From Ifrita kowaldi (lineage: Eukaryota; Chordata; Aves; Passeriformes; Cinclosomatidae), in the NCBI GenBank assembly GCA_013398055.1, contig VZRS01005498.1, forward strand, positions 310,001 to 374,000: a stretch of 64,000 bases of DNA, read 5' to 3'. Below are positions 1 through 12,200 of the stretch, in pieces. Numbering within the stretch: the stretch's first letter is position 1; every line of letters starts with the position of its first letter. Below the pieces are notes generated by a model that was not told the DNA's origin, did not search any database, and worked only from the letters and a program-made list of their open reading frames with translations. Made by a program: the position numbers and the translations under genes.

Positions 1-77
1 GCCATAAGAGATCAGCATGCTTTCATGGTTGGACTTAAAGATCTTAAGAGTTTTTTCCAATCTAAATGATATATTTC
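1..77 (+). mobile_element. CR1 LINE, extreme 3' end (old copy, cut by window edge)
   Basis: The block reads like the terminal 3' segment of a CR1 retrotransposon in plus orientation. GGTTGGACT at 27-35 is followed by a GATCTTA motif at 40-46 and by TTTTCCAATCTAAATGAT at 53-70, which are the landmarks that precede the octamer tail of CR1. The tail itself (ATATTTCT) is decayed. The copy is diverged and may extend left of the window. CR1 moves by target-primed reverse transcription and is usually 5'-truncated, as here. Similarity was judged by eye against the remembered CR1 consensus. Confidence 0.7.
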
Positions 78-1893
78 TGGCCTTCAGTTTGGGTGTTCAT
101 GGATGTCTTCTCACAGGGGACAGGAGGACAGGCCTTCCTCAAGGCAGTCTGAGGACTGTGACAAGTCAGGATTGACAGATCTTGGAAAATACTATGTTGG
201 GAAGACTATATAATTGTCTTTCGTGATAAGGCTACACTTGACTAGCACAGAAGAAAACTGTGACAAAGTAAATGAGCAAGCATTTTACAAGTACAGTGTT
301 GGTCTTGTTTTCAGAGATGGAATAAAAATGCTTTTTTGTTATGGTCTATGTGTTCTCAAAGGAAAAGTCACTGTTAGGAATGCTGAAAGGGTTGCTGGAG
401 TTCCTCAATAATGTGATGTTAGTTTTGTAAAACTTGCAAGCCTTTTGGCGAGTCATAAGGAAGCATTAAACTTTTCAAGAGAGCCTGATAAGCAAACTCC
501 CTTAGTCCTCAAAGAGGAGGCAGTTCATGCCAGGTATTGGCCAAAAATAGCTGTTGGGATTTCACACAGTAAGCATGTGTCTCATCAGCATTCCGCAGCG
601 CTGCCAAAGTTTGCTATAGCATGAAGGAGAAAGAAACAAAGAAACATAAGGAGAAGGGGGGGAAAGGAAGCTAATGAGAAGAAAAATTGCGTTTTAGCTG
701 TTCGTTGTGACTATTTTGGTTTCCCAGTGAACCTGAACAGCATCTTAGGTGATAATGTGGGGAAGCTAGCATTTTTGGCACCTGAGCAGGACACATTTGC
801 AGTTTGGGCACTCTTGAAAGAACTAGTTTAAATGTTTTGCTGAACAGTGACAGAATGGAGTTTCTGTACTTTCCCAATATCTTGCTGAATTGGGACCTTA
901 GTCTGACTCCAGTGGTAAAAGTGCCCCCAAATATTGTGGGTCTTCCACTTGGACTGCCATGGACCACACTCCCTTATTAATGAAGGGTTCACACTTCATA
1001 TGTGCATAAATGTCTGTTTAACTGCCCTGGGAGTGTAAAGGGACCGTGAAGTGGCTGTAAATGCCACATGGTACAAGACTTTCTTAAATGACAATCAAAC
1101 AAAAGGTAATTCTGTTTGTACAGTTTAGTGGGGTTCTTTTAGCATTGGACAGCATAAAGTGTAGTTGCTTGAGAGAGATATTCAAAGGCAATTTGAGAAG
1201 ACCCCTGCTTGTGATGCCTTTTCCTGGTCTTTAAATCAAGAGGCAAACACGGTTAGAAGGGAAAAAGGTATTTTACCTTGATATTTATTTTAAGGATCCT
1301 TAGGTGCACGAAGTTCAGGTCGAATGCACCTCCATGCATGCTGCAATGTCCCCTACAAAAGATCTGGCCTAATATTATAGGTCATACTAATTAGCATATC
1401 TATAATAAATTCCTCAATGAGAGGCTTGAGTGAGCCCCCCCTCCCCAAGGAACCTTCCCCTGGATGGTTCCATCTTAGTTTACAAAATGTGTTCTGGAGA
1501 GGGCCTTGGTGTCTAGGGGCATTCTGATCCCTAACTACGAAGCTTCTAAAATGTTGAGTCTCCTAGCTTGACAAACAAATCCAAGAAAGTAGGCAAAAAG
1601 CACTAAGAATACAGAAGTTGTAAAAAGGTATAAAACTTTATTAAAAAGTTTTTAAAAAATTTTATTAGAAAAGGGGTATAAAAGAAAAGGCGAAAAATCA
1701 CCATGGCATCACTTGGGTCTGCCTTCATGTGATAATTGTTTTCACTGTGTCATTTAGAATAGCAGATAGCTACTCTGCCTCTGAAGAGATCCCCTCTCCT
1801 TTGCAGCTGACATCTTTGCAGCCCTGATTTGCTGGGGCTGACAGAAAGACTGCTGAAGTCAAGGTGTTAAACTCCAACAATCAGAAAGATGCC
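78..1893. other. AT-rich non-coding DNA, nothing distinctive
   Basis: No gene is supported here. The open frames at 214-411 (plus) and 671-967 (minus) are short, have no recognisable domain and lack a convincing splice or polyadenylation context. The stretch holds an eight-C run near 1435-1442 and a very AT-rich patch at about 1620-1685. Confidence 0.6.
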
Positions 1894-1994
1894 AAGGTGT
1901 GTGTGTGTCACACCTTTTGAAGATGTAAAGCTCAGAAGTTCAGGAAGTCACTTAGCAGGACATGTGGCACACAGGTGGCAGTGTGGCTGCCACC
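1894..1994. repeat. Two short perfect stem-loops, one formed by a GT run
   Basis: AAGGTGTG at 1894-1901 pairs with CACACCTT at 1909-1916 around a TGTGTGT loop. A second stem follows 57 bases later: GGTGGCAG at 1974-1981 pairs with CTGCCACC at 1987-1994 around a 5-base loop. Both are seen directly. Stems of 8 bp are expected by chance in 64 kb, so no function is claimed. Confidence 0.5.
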
Positions 1995-4900
1995 CTCCTT
2001 TTCCTAGGGAAAGAATCCCTGTGACTTTTTCCTCTGCGTAGCTACAGCTTTCTCTGCACACCTGTTCTCTCGCACCTCATGTTCTACCAATAAATTTTGA
2101 ATTAAGTGGTTAGAGGCACAATGTTCTCAAAATATTGTTAGATGTTTCATGAAAACGAGCATTGCTAGAGCCCTGCCATACACCAAGACCAGTCTGCCAT
2201 GCAATCCTCATCACCTAATGAAGAATCTTTATGACCTCTAGGAGAAACTTGTTTGGCACATAACCTAAATGAGCAGGATGCCAATGGTTGGGAACATTAT
2301 TTGACCTCCTGTTTCCAGAACTGCTTGTCTGCAGACAGTGGAAGTGTTGTGCTGCTTATTGCAGGAAGAATAAATTAATCTTCTGGCTTTCCTGTGTTGT
2401 AAAGGTCCTTGACAGCTACAGCTATGATGTTTGCTATCACACTGTGTCCTTGAGTGATGGTAATACAAGTTCTAAAGTTTTGTCTGCAGTTAGGGTTTAA
2501 GAAGGATCTGACTGAAAGCAAGATTTACAGGCTCTAAAGCATGTATGCAAAAATTCAGTTGCTCAAGGGGCTCTTCTGCTTTGTCCTCAGCACAGCATAA
2601 ATTGTCAGGAAAGATGGGATCCAACTGAAGGCTCTAATGTTTCAGCTTTGTTGAAAGGGAAAGTACAAAAAGCTAAAAAACCTTTTCTGGGGATGCCTTT
2701 GATATGGCTAAGGAAGTGGAGACTGCTCTGTATCTACCTGAATTCTACTTCTGAAAAAGATGAAATATTTCTACCCTTTGTACCTGTAACAGACACAAAA
2801 CTGAAATCTAGGGAGTCTCTATAGGCTTCAGGAATATTCTTCAGTCCATTTACCAGCTTAGCCTCTTATTCACTTTCAGACTTGCTTTGTATTTGGCTGA
2901 AAAAAAAAGGTGGTTAAAAATCAAAATACTTTAAATACTGCGCCTCAGTAACTTGCTGTGTGCATGTTGTGTGCAACTTCCCTTCCAGAGGATTATGACC
3001 ACATGAAGGCGGGCTGAAGTTTCTGCTGGGTTGTGTCACGAAATATCTTTACTTTGTGTAACTCTTTTGACCACCAACAAATGACTTTTTTTTTTTTTTC
3101 TGGCATGCCTTCTGCTTTATCTTTAGTGTAGAAGCATGTAGTAAATATTCTGAAGGCAGGGCTGGGAGTGGGGCTTCTGAGCCATTTTGGTACTTTTGAT
3201 GTCTCTAAACCAATGTTGCTAGGCTGCTGTTTATTCCTGCAATGCTTATCTGTGCTGTGGTCAGAGCCACCCTAGAAATAATAGCCATATAAATGGCATC
3301 AATACCTTTTCAAATCAATTAATCCCCTTGAATTCTCTTGGGAGGAGGCAAAAAGGAGGGGAAGAACAACAAACTCAGAAATAGACCTTTGAAAATGGTT
3401 AGCTTGAGACTACAAGTTGAGAGAAAACTGACAAACTGTCCAAACATAGAGTATTTTGCAGCCTCTCGAGAGGTGTCAGGTTGGAACATGGTGCTTATGG
3501 GGCAGAATTGGGGATTGTGAGTGTAGGTTTAGCAGGCAGAATAGAGGGTTTCTTGTGACCTGGCACGGGGCTCATAGAAGCAAATCAAGGCAGTTGGCCA
3601 GAACAAGATATTTCAGAGAAATTGAGTATGTTTGTGCTCTGTGAACCTTTGTTTCACTGAGCTGCAAAGCTGAGAGGATCCACCAGGCATTGCAATGGAG
3701 ACAAACCATGCAGGAGAGGCAGCAATTGGGAATCCTAGAAGCTGATCTCACTTCTGGATTCTTTATAGCTCGTAATCAGGCAAATCTGTATTTCCACTTT
3801 TTTGTTCCTTGGCCTTAAATTGCAATAGCAGTCAAGAAACCCTTATGGTTCACTTTATGCTGTAGGTTCTTTTATTTGTCTTTGGTTGGGCTCTGGGAAG
3901 TAATTGTGATTAAACCACTTTTATTCTACAGCAAACCTCTGTCTCCATTTATCTCTAAGAACTCCTCTTTACACCTTTGTCTTCCAATACTGGTGCAGCT
4001 GGACTGAGTGCATTTTCCCTTTCCTCTTTTCCTGATGAGTGAGGATGAGAACAGGCATTTGGCTGAGCTGGTCTAGTCCTTGGTGGGAGTCCTGCTGCTG
4101 CACAGGATTCTCCTCCCACTTCTACATGTTTGTTGCCTATCCCACGTCACACCCTGATGTTTAAAAAAATCTCAGACCCTGTCCTCTCTCCTCAGAGCAA
4201 GAGTAGCCAGTGAATCTTTGAAGAGATTTCAGTGACCTAAGGAAGAGATTTTTAGGAAGGCTGGAGTTTGTTTAGACCTTATGTGGTATAAAATGAAGTC
4301 AGGCAGTAATGGCAAAATTTAGGACTTTATAAATGTAAAACTTTGCCACGTAATAAAGATGTTACTCTGTTTCATTAGCTAAAGGTGTGTGGGACAGTTG
4401 TCTTTACGATGCTCCATCTCCACTCGCAAAATATGCTTTGAAATGTAGAAATTTATTTAAAGTTTCCAAGTGATTGTGTCCATTGCCGTGTTCTACAGCG
4501 GCAGTTAAAGTCTTGAAATAGCTTAAAAAACAATAACGATTGACAATGTGTAAATTTTTTCTTTCTCCTTAAGTGTTTAGTAAATTATTGTGTGCTTTTC
4601 TTTTTGTAACAATATGTGAACAGATCAGCAATGATTAAATACTAAGGTCTGCTTCAGAGAAAAAGAACATTAATATGGTGGACTGTTTTAGAAATGGATA
4701 TCTTCTGATTGATAATGAAATCAGACAATGCAAATCAAGTGAAAAAGAATTAGAGCTGATGCCTGGCAGACTAGTTGTTTACAAGATTCTTCTGTGTGCT
4801 CTAATGTGTGGAGTATTTTTGCCAAGACTTACTAAATGATGAAATGATACTGCAATTAGAGTTAAGACTGGCAGGGACATTTGTTAAAATTCTGCTATTT

Positions 4901-6480
4901 CTTCTCCAAAACATAACCAATTGAAAAAAGGCCTTTGAAAATAATGAGAACAAATGAGAAGTCAGGAAGTAGCCAAATAATCACTTGGCTGGTTCTGTTT
5001 GGAGAAACCGGAAAATTCTTCCCAGTCACAATTAAAAATTAAATTACACAAATTATGTCCTCTGTCCTGCAAGTTCATGGGGTAGATGTGTCTGAAAGAG
5101 AAAATAGCTGTAAAACTGCCTACTTCTCTGCAGGAGAGAAGCCAATAAAGGTCAGGTTTAACCTGCCCTATAACCAAAATCAACATATTATGAACAAATG
5201 ATTAAAAACCCATTTACTTCTCTAAGTATTCACTATCACCAAGTGAGATCCTTAGAGCTAGCTGATGATTCTAAAACTAATCACAGACCCAATTATATGC
5301 TTATAAATATTATTATCAAATTATTGATTTGCATAGCCTGAGCACACAAAACATCAACCTGAATTAATGTATTATTGTTCTGGGGATGGTCTGAGTAGAA
5401 TGAAAAAGGCAGACCCCAGTAAATATTACAGCCTGAAAAGGGAAATGTGATACCCCAGGTAAGCAGAGCAAAACTCTGAAAGAAACCAGGTGTCTGCAAA
5501 GAATGTAGATGGGTTGTTAGGTTTGGTTTGGTGTTTGTTTGGTTTCTTTTTCTGTGTGATTGGATACTGAGGCTGAGGGTTCCACTGGCACATCATTCTC
5601 TGCTTCCAGGTCACACAGCTTCACTTAAGGATTGAGCAGCCTAGCTGACAGTAATGAACTTTTGAGATGTCCTCACAAGCTCATCTGAGAAAAATAGACC
5701 CTCAGTTTTCTGTAAAACCTAAAAGTTTTAGTCATTAGTCCAGAATTTGAAGTCATGTTCTGGAAAGGGAATGAACAATGAGCCCCCCACCCCCCGCCCT
5801 GCAATTCTTATGCCTAGACACCAAAAATTGGAGAAGATTCAACTAACTTTGGGAAACCAGACTTGAACTGAATTGCCTGTTGTAAAAATGGGAGTCTAGA
5901 GCATTTTAAAGTGAGACTTCTAAAAGCTCTTTAATTTCATTGCTACTAAACTTATATGCAAAGCTTTTGAGGCTAGGACGAGTGGCAACAAGATGGATTA
6001 TTCTATTCACACAGTATAATAGTAATTAAATGTACAGCGAAAGCCTTTAGAAGATTCTGCCAAAATTACTGAAATTATATTGAGCCAAACTCGTGACTAG
6101 TGCAACTCCATCTGTGTGAGTGTTCCTGCTACATCTAAGCACGGAGAGATGATGAGTCATAAGGAAAAGTATATTTTCAAGGAAAGAGAGGGAAAATGTG
6201 TAATTGTAGTACAAACATGAAGCAAGTTTCTAAAATTGTGTTTGACAAAAGACAGCATTCTTTGATATTTTCCCAGCTGGTTAAAATTTAACTAGTTTCA
6301 GGAGGCAGCGTACAGAGTTTGGTCAGAACTAGAGTAGGGAGGGGAAGCTTTTCATAAAGAATTGCTAACAAATGGGATTCAACACTCAAGAGGCTCAGAT
6401 GGCCTATTAATTCTGGTCCTGGCTTTCTTCCAAAACAACTGTGCTTCTCTTAATTCATGCCTAATTTCTATCAGAGATAC
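1995..6480. other. AT-rich non-coding DNA
   Basis: No coding region or identifiable repeat is supported. There is a T13 run near 3087-3099 and a C-rich tract at 5784-5798. Open frames of 60-74 codons occur at chance size on both strands and several overlap each other, for example the two around 5293-5614 on the minus strand. Nothing resembles a tRNA or another structured RNA. Confidence 0.6.
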
Positions 6481-6875
6481 CAAGAGACCATTTCTTTTTT
6501 CGACAGGAAGCATCCACATTGCTTAAATGGATTCGTGCGAGGGGCTTTAGCGAGCAGACATTGATTGGCTTCTCTCTGGGGCCCAGTGGAGGCCCGACGG
6601 GTTCTGGTTTGACACAGGCAGCAAATGAAATACGACCTCCTGTAAACGGGCCTGAGCTTTTGGGCCTTTGTGGAATCCGGGAGCTAAGGACCTTTCCAAT
6701 CCCTTTTAATTAATGAAGTGATTTGACTTGACTGAGATTACACTTACAATAATGAATTAAAAAGTAATAAAGAGAAATCTCTTAACAAATATGCATCAGG
6801 GAACGAGGACCAAATTCAGCGCGTATCTGATCCCCACTGTACATCTCACTTCTGTGTGCACTTCAGATCGATAGT
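6481..6875. promoter_or_regulatory. Candidate conserved non-coding element with retained CpGs
   Basis: Within AT-rich, CpG-poor DNA this block keeps about 13 CpG dinucleotides in 395 bases, for example around GTGCGAGG, TTAGCGAGC, GCCCGACGGG, AAACGGG and CAGCGCG. These are mixed with homeodomain-type TTAATTAATG and TAATGAATTA cores near 6706-6760. Retained CpGs next to TAAT cores are typical of unmethylated developmental enhancers. The 64-codon open frame at 6519-6713 has no recognisable protein features and is best treated as fortuitous. That the block is conserved is an inference from composition, since no alignment was available. Confidence 0.38.
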
Positions 6876-8589
6876 TTTAAAAGGGAGGCTCTTATTTTCC
6901 AAGCACTGACATCTGCATGCTTCATTTTTTTCAAGTGCTTTTGTATAGAAGATTAAAATTATGATGATCTCATATGCTTGGATGATTAGTTTAGTCCTTT
7001 CTTATCTCTGTTGTGCTAAATCTCTCTATTCCTCAGGATTCTTGACATCTTATCCCGGCCACCTCTGTGCTGTATTTTCTGCTGTGGTATGGCACGATTT
7101 TAGCCACATTTTGCTGCATACCAGTGAGCAGTGGTCACTGTGTATATTTTGTAATGGGAATGCAGCCACTCAGTGTCACTTCTGATATGCACAGAGTGAG
7201 CGTGAATCTGTGTCCAGCCCAATTTAAATGATTCCCCTCTGTATTATGTCTGAAATCACGGCTGCGTTTCCCCCCCACTCCTTTCTTTGTACTATAAAGC
7301 AACATGCTGTATAAATGATCATAAATTTTCTTGAAGAACATCACATTCTGACTCTGGTGGGTATGCCATAATTTTGGAGAAATAACTCACTGTCATCTGC
7401 TTTTTTTCCAGTCTGTTTTGAGTTCGGGTGTGATTTAAATCAGTGCAAGTCTAGAAAAGCTCCACAGTAATAGTTTGGGGCCATTCCTAGAACTGTGGCT
7501 TGGACTTCTCCCTGACGTCATGTTTCAAGGCTGTCAGAAGTGTCTTTCTTACCAGCTGAGAGGGTGCTTCATTTAAACACCTGATTTAAACAGTCAAAGC
7601 AGTTGCTGAAATGGAAGGAAAATATAGTTTGATGGAATAAATGGATCAAAGCCTCTCTATTCTTGGCTGAAGTTGTGATATCCAGGGGCTTTCAAGAATA
7701 TCAAGCATATTTAAGTACATAGATGAGGTTAGTTAAGAAAAAATATGGAGAAAACTTAATTCCAAGATTTAAATTAGTACATTTGTGTTGTGTGTTTGTT
7801 CATGGACATGCACAAAATACTGTGTGAGCACACCACAGTGCAGTGTGACACACAGAGGGGCCTTGGAGCCTTCCACTCACAGGATTTCCATTGTAAGGAA
7901 ACTGCAAGGCCACCGTAGTCATCAATCTGCTTTATTATATTACGGGATGTGCTTGAACTTCAGTTAATTCATTTTCTTTCCTTTTATCACAACCTCGTTG
8001 TTTTCTTCTGCCACAGCATCAGATGTATTCTGTTTTAATTCTTCTCACATATATTGTCTTATAGGAGCCACTCTATTTTTTTTTATGCTGTAAAAAAAGA
8101 AATGCCATCAATATAAGGTTGAAGTAGAAAACTTAAAATTGCCAGATTTCTAAAAATTGTTTAATTGTTTGACAGACTAGAATACAACAGGAGTGCAGAT
8201 GTCATAAAGGCCTTGTGTGTGATCCACTGGGAGCTCATTAAAAAGCAGTTACACTTAGATACTATTAGGTTTTTAGGATGAGAAGCATCTTGACGTGTAG
8301 AAGAGGAGGATTTAGAGTGGTAAACAGCAGTAATGTAGCAATTGGTTAAATAACAAAGCATAATTTCTATTACAGCTTTAGTTTTCAGCATTTACAGTTT
8401 GGTTAAGGTGCCACTTAATTACACAAATTTGTAAGAAATACCTCCGTAATTGCTGATGTAGTGGGAGAATCCACAGAGAGGTGCTTATCATCTACTTTAA
8501 TCTGCTATCTATTGCTTAAAAATAAGTGACCTAAAATTAAACCCCCCTGCTCTCTGGAGAAGTCACCTTGCAGATTTAAGTTTGGAACT
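6876..8589. other. AT-rich non-coding DNA
   Basis: No gene or recognised repeat is supported. The block contains small T-runs at 8078-8085 and several chance open frames at 6961-7185, 7135-7344, 7785-7967 and 8161-8391. None shows a domain, exon boundaries or codon bias. Confidence 0.6.
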
Positions 8590-8840
8590 ACAACAGTTTT
8601 AAGCGCACATGCAGACTTTTAGACTAATTGGAAGTTAGAAGTCATCTGTGAATGAACGAACAGCTGTTTTTAATAAACGTGATTTTACTGGCTAGTAATT
8701 TTACCTACCTGATACTCTGAAAGAGCCACTCGCCCACGGTTTATAAAGAGTTAAACCTACCGAATGAATGGTTCGTAACTACATTTTCCTTTGAAACTTC
8801 TTCCCGGTGCTTTTAAGCCAACACTACCCATTTGGCAAGT
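8590..8840. promoter_or_regulatory. Candidate regulatory flank of the CpG island, with TATA-like motif
   Basis: This AT-rich segment abuts the CpG island and carries several isolated CpGs (TTAAGCGC, GAACGAAC, AAACGTG, CTCGCCCACGG, TACCGAATG, TTCGTAAC), a CTAATTGG core and a TTTATAAAGAG TATA-like motif at 8740-8750. On the minus strand, a donor-like CAG|GTAGGT lies with its exon end at 8709, so a transcript leaving the island leftwards could have its first splice here. The motifs are seen in the sequence. The promoter role is inference. Confidence 0.35.
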
Positions 8841-9240
8841 GCGCTCCGGCAAGATTTAGTAACTCTTTTATTTTCGCCATTATTCTACAATAGCTGCTGC
8901 CGCTGGGAGCTTGAATTACTGCGGAGAGCGTGCGGCAAACACGGGCGGCTGTGAGCAGGGCAGGGATGGGTCCCAGTCCCTCGGGATGTGCGGGGAAGGA
9001 TCCCAGTCCCTCGAGGCTGCCGGAACCCGCACCCAGCGTCCTGTGAGAGCTGCAGCCGAGGGCGAGCGTGTGGTTGCCGGCGGGTCCGGGGCCGTGCGGG
9101 GTCCGGGGCCGTGCGGTGGTGGCACAGCACCAGGTGGCAGCAGCGCACCGGGGATGCGCAGCCGCCCGCGGAGGAAGCAGCCGCAAACTGGGAGCGGGCC
9201 CCTGGAGGGAAGTTTGAGCTTGGATGGAAAGCTTCCCCTC
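8841..9240. promoter_or_regulatory. CpG island, candidate promoter (direction unknown)
   Basis: A by-eye count gives about 35 CpGs between 8821 and 9240, with about 10 in 9061-9120 alone, against almost none in neighbouring kilobases. Base composition switches abruptly from AT-rich to GC-rich. Islands of this kind are usually promoters or developmental regulatory sites in vertebrates. Overlapping open frames up to 143 codons on both strands (8911-9342 plus, 8824-9186 and 8885-9310 minus) are explained by the lack of stop codons in GC-rich DNA. The two I checked, at 8911 plus and 9186 minus, open at TTG rather than ATG, and none has a recognisable domain. An unannotated promoter, a lncRNA first exon or a GC-rich minisatellite-like insertion are all possible. 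Confidence 0.6.
8970..9106. repeat. Short GC-rich direct repeats inside the CpG island
   Basis: TCCCAGTCCCTCG occurs at 8971-8983 and again at 9001-9013, exactly 30 bases apart. Further right, a GGTCCGGGGCCGTGCGG unit is tandemly repeated between about 9083 and 9116. This looks like a minisatellite seed: two imperfect units rather than a long array. Such repeats may be polymorphic in length and difficult to sequence. Confidence 0.6.
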
Positions 9241-12200
9241 GGAGAAATGCCATTAGTGAGGGTGGTTGGAGTGGTCTTGGTTGTGTGGGAAGTGAGGCAA
9301 AGTAGTACATTGATGTCTCAACTTAGAAGTGTCCAAGTCTGATGGCTTTATTAAGCTTCTGCTTATAGCTGTGTGGTGGGTGACTGAAAGAAGAAAATTA
9401 CCCAGGAGGTATCTCTGAGGGAGGTGGCAATTTGGCTGGAGCACAGAAGTTGCTGTAAGTCACAGATGTAAGCACGTACATGCACATGTTTACTTGCATA
9501 TGATGGTGGTACCTCCGCTTAGTTATCTTAACATCCTGGTGCCATGAACTTACTGTAAAGTAGATATGCTTGTTTTCTGTAGGTGGGTCTGCTGTATTTG
9601 GTTTTCAGAAATAGTTTGAATTGACTGGGAAATATCCTTGAGAACAGAGATATCAGGCAGGAGGGGAAAGTAAAAAAGAGATGTATTTATTTGGCAAAAC
9701 GTGAAGAGGTCACTGTGGTTGGCTGCCCACCAGAGAAGGCAGTGATAGCAAGAAGTTTTTTTAATCTTTGACTACAATCAGGTGGAAAATGGAGGAATAA
9801 TACTGGGGAAGGTGTGTGAGTGAGACTGTATTCAAGCACCTTATCAATAGGTAGACAATCTAGATATGGGGAAATGACTGCTTAAAATAATGCAGATGGA
9901 AAGATTCAGGAGTGACACAATGGATGAGTAAAACCTATTTTCTCTTCCAAAACTTGGGAGCAGCAGGAGGAAGAAGGCTGTGAGGCAGGGACAAAACTTT
10001 ATGGAATGGTAAAAACTTTAGTGTAATGGAAGGGAAAATTATTTGGAAAAGAGAGTTGAAGGATTATGCTGAGAATGAGAAAGAGCCAAGAGACAACTGA
10101 GATCTCTTTCAGGAGAGCTGGAAGAGAGGCAGAAAGAATTGGAGAGGGCCACCCTCAAATTTAAAGTATATTCCATCCTCATCAGTATATTAGTAGGTGA
10201 ATTGCTGAGAGCTCAGAGAACCTGGCAGAGTCTGGCATTTGGAAATTAGGTTCCTTGTTGGAAATATGTGCGTATTATTTTCTAATGTGGAAACTTTGGG
10301 ATCTGTGACCCATTTACCTCCAGTTTCCCTTAAATCAACTCTTTGGGTGTCGCTAGTTTGATATTATATCTGAGATTTATTGGTGAGATTTGTGCTGTGC
10401 TGCCGTATTCTGGTTCCAATGTGCACTGTGTTCCCTGGCAGTACTCATTTCTATGATCCCTCCAAAGTCCTATGAGGAGGTGATGACAATATTTCATAAG
10501 TTTCCCTCCGTGGATCCAGTAGTGCTTTATGATAGCCGTCAGCATCCTGATTCTCCTTGTGTAAACAGAGGCTCTGTGCCAAGGATTAGGGGAGCACATG
10601 AAGGACAGGTCCATTTAGTCACTCTGCAGCATGATGGTCTGCACATACAGTAATCCCTCTTGGAGAATTTCTGCCTTGGTGTTTGCCAGAAGGTGCACCT
10701 AAGGAAAGGTGTCCATGCTAGCCTCTGCTCCCCTTCCCTGATGGAGACAGCTCACTGGGCTGTGCAGCTGGGCTCTGGCCTGGCACACCTATCTTTGTGA
10801 TGTGTGTGGATTCAGATTAGGCACATTTGCTTTGATTGACAAATTAAACAAGAATAGAAATTCAGAAAAGCATGATTTCAGAAAAGTATATCATCCTAAA
10901 CGCACCACTAGGTCACAGTGTTTAATGCAGCACTTACCTGTGGCAGTATTTGCATTATGTTGCATCTTCCCTGCCTTGTACCATGTGATCCTCCCTCAGC
11001 ACATTGCCCTCTAGTATTGTCTAAATAAATACAAGACGAGTCAGCTATAGAAATTGAGTTATTTTTACTATTTTCATGTAATAACTGTGAGCCCTGCAGG
11101 CCTAGTGCTGGCAAAATACCACATATTTGTCATTTGGAAGCAGAAATTTCTGTATAATTTCCCAAATAGAATTTTGGTCCCCTCTGCTGCACTGAATTTG
11201 TTATTGTTGCATGTTTTTGCTGGTGTTTCTAATGAGCTGTTAATGAGCTGCTAACTATGTATGTAAATTAAATGGGGTTAGACATTGAAAGGTTATCAAG
11301 AAATAAAATGCCATATAATACTTCAAAGTGATATAAAATAAATTAGTGTATTTAATTTTGCTGGCACAAAGCTGATATTTAATAACCCATGGCCTCAATT
11401 CTTCTAAATGATGTTAATTTGAAACATTTTCAATCTGTACCCTGAGTGACACAGCAAACAAGTTCTTTCATTCCCCCTTCATTAGAAGACATATCTGTAG
11501 TGTAGGTGTGGGTTCCTCTGTGCCTCAACTGAATGATCAAGTTATTAAAGATAATTTGAGACCAGTGAAGCTTAATGTAACTATTTTTGTTATGATTTAA
11601 TACAGCAGGTTAAGGATGTGGCAACGGTGAATGCTTTAGCTGTGGTGATCTTTTGGAAATTATGATACTGGCAGCTCAGCTGTCTTGCTTGTCACTTGTG
11701 GTTGTATTTTAGCACCCCAGTAACAAAGTGTTGTGGAGCAGGCTTTTCACAACACAAAGGTGCTGTGGTGAAACTGATTTCACTGAAGGCCTCCACCACC
11801 TTGCAAAGAATGAACAGCACAGCCTTTCCTGTAGTGTCACAGCAGAAAGATCTCAAAGAGCTGGTGAGGTGCAGCTCTGGAGGTTCACTAACCAAGATAT
11901 CTCATGTAAATAGTAATATTTCCATTAGAGGTATGGGTACCACAGGGCAAGGGGCTGATCTTCTCCTGACTGGGCAGGCATTAGTTAGGCTGAACAACCC
12001 ATGCTTTAATTCACTGTTCACCTGAACCTTGCAGATATGCAAAGCAATCAGACATCAGCTCCACGCTTTATTGCTCTGAGCGTGGTAGGCACAAAAAATC
12101 CAAGCTAATTTATAGTTTGGGCAATTAGGAAGCTGAGAAACAGTACCAGAGTGAAAAATCTAGGGTTCTGCATCACAAAATGTAATTTAGTCATTTGTTT

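Noticed and set aside
8824..9342. Overlapping ORFs of 120-143 codons in the CpG island on both strands
   Set aside because: They follow from GC-rich, stop-poor DNA. The two whose starts were checked open at TTG (8911 plus, 9186 minus), they overlap antisense, and low-complexity residues (P, R, G, A) reflect composition. No domain is recognisable.
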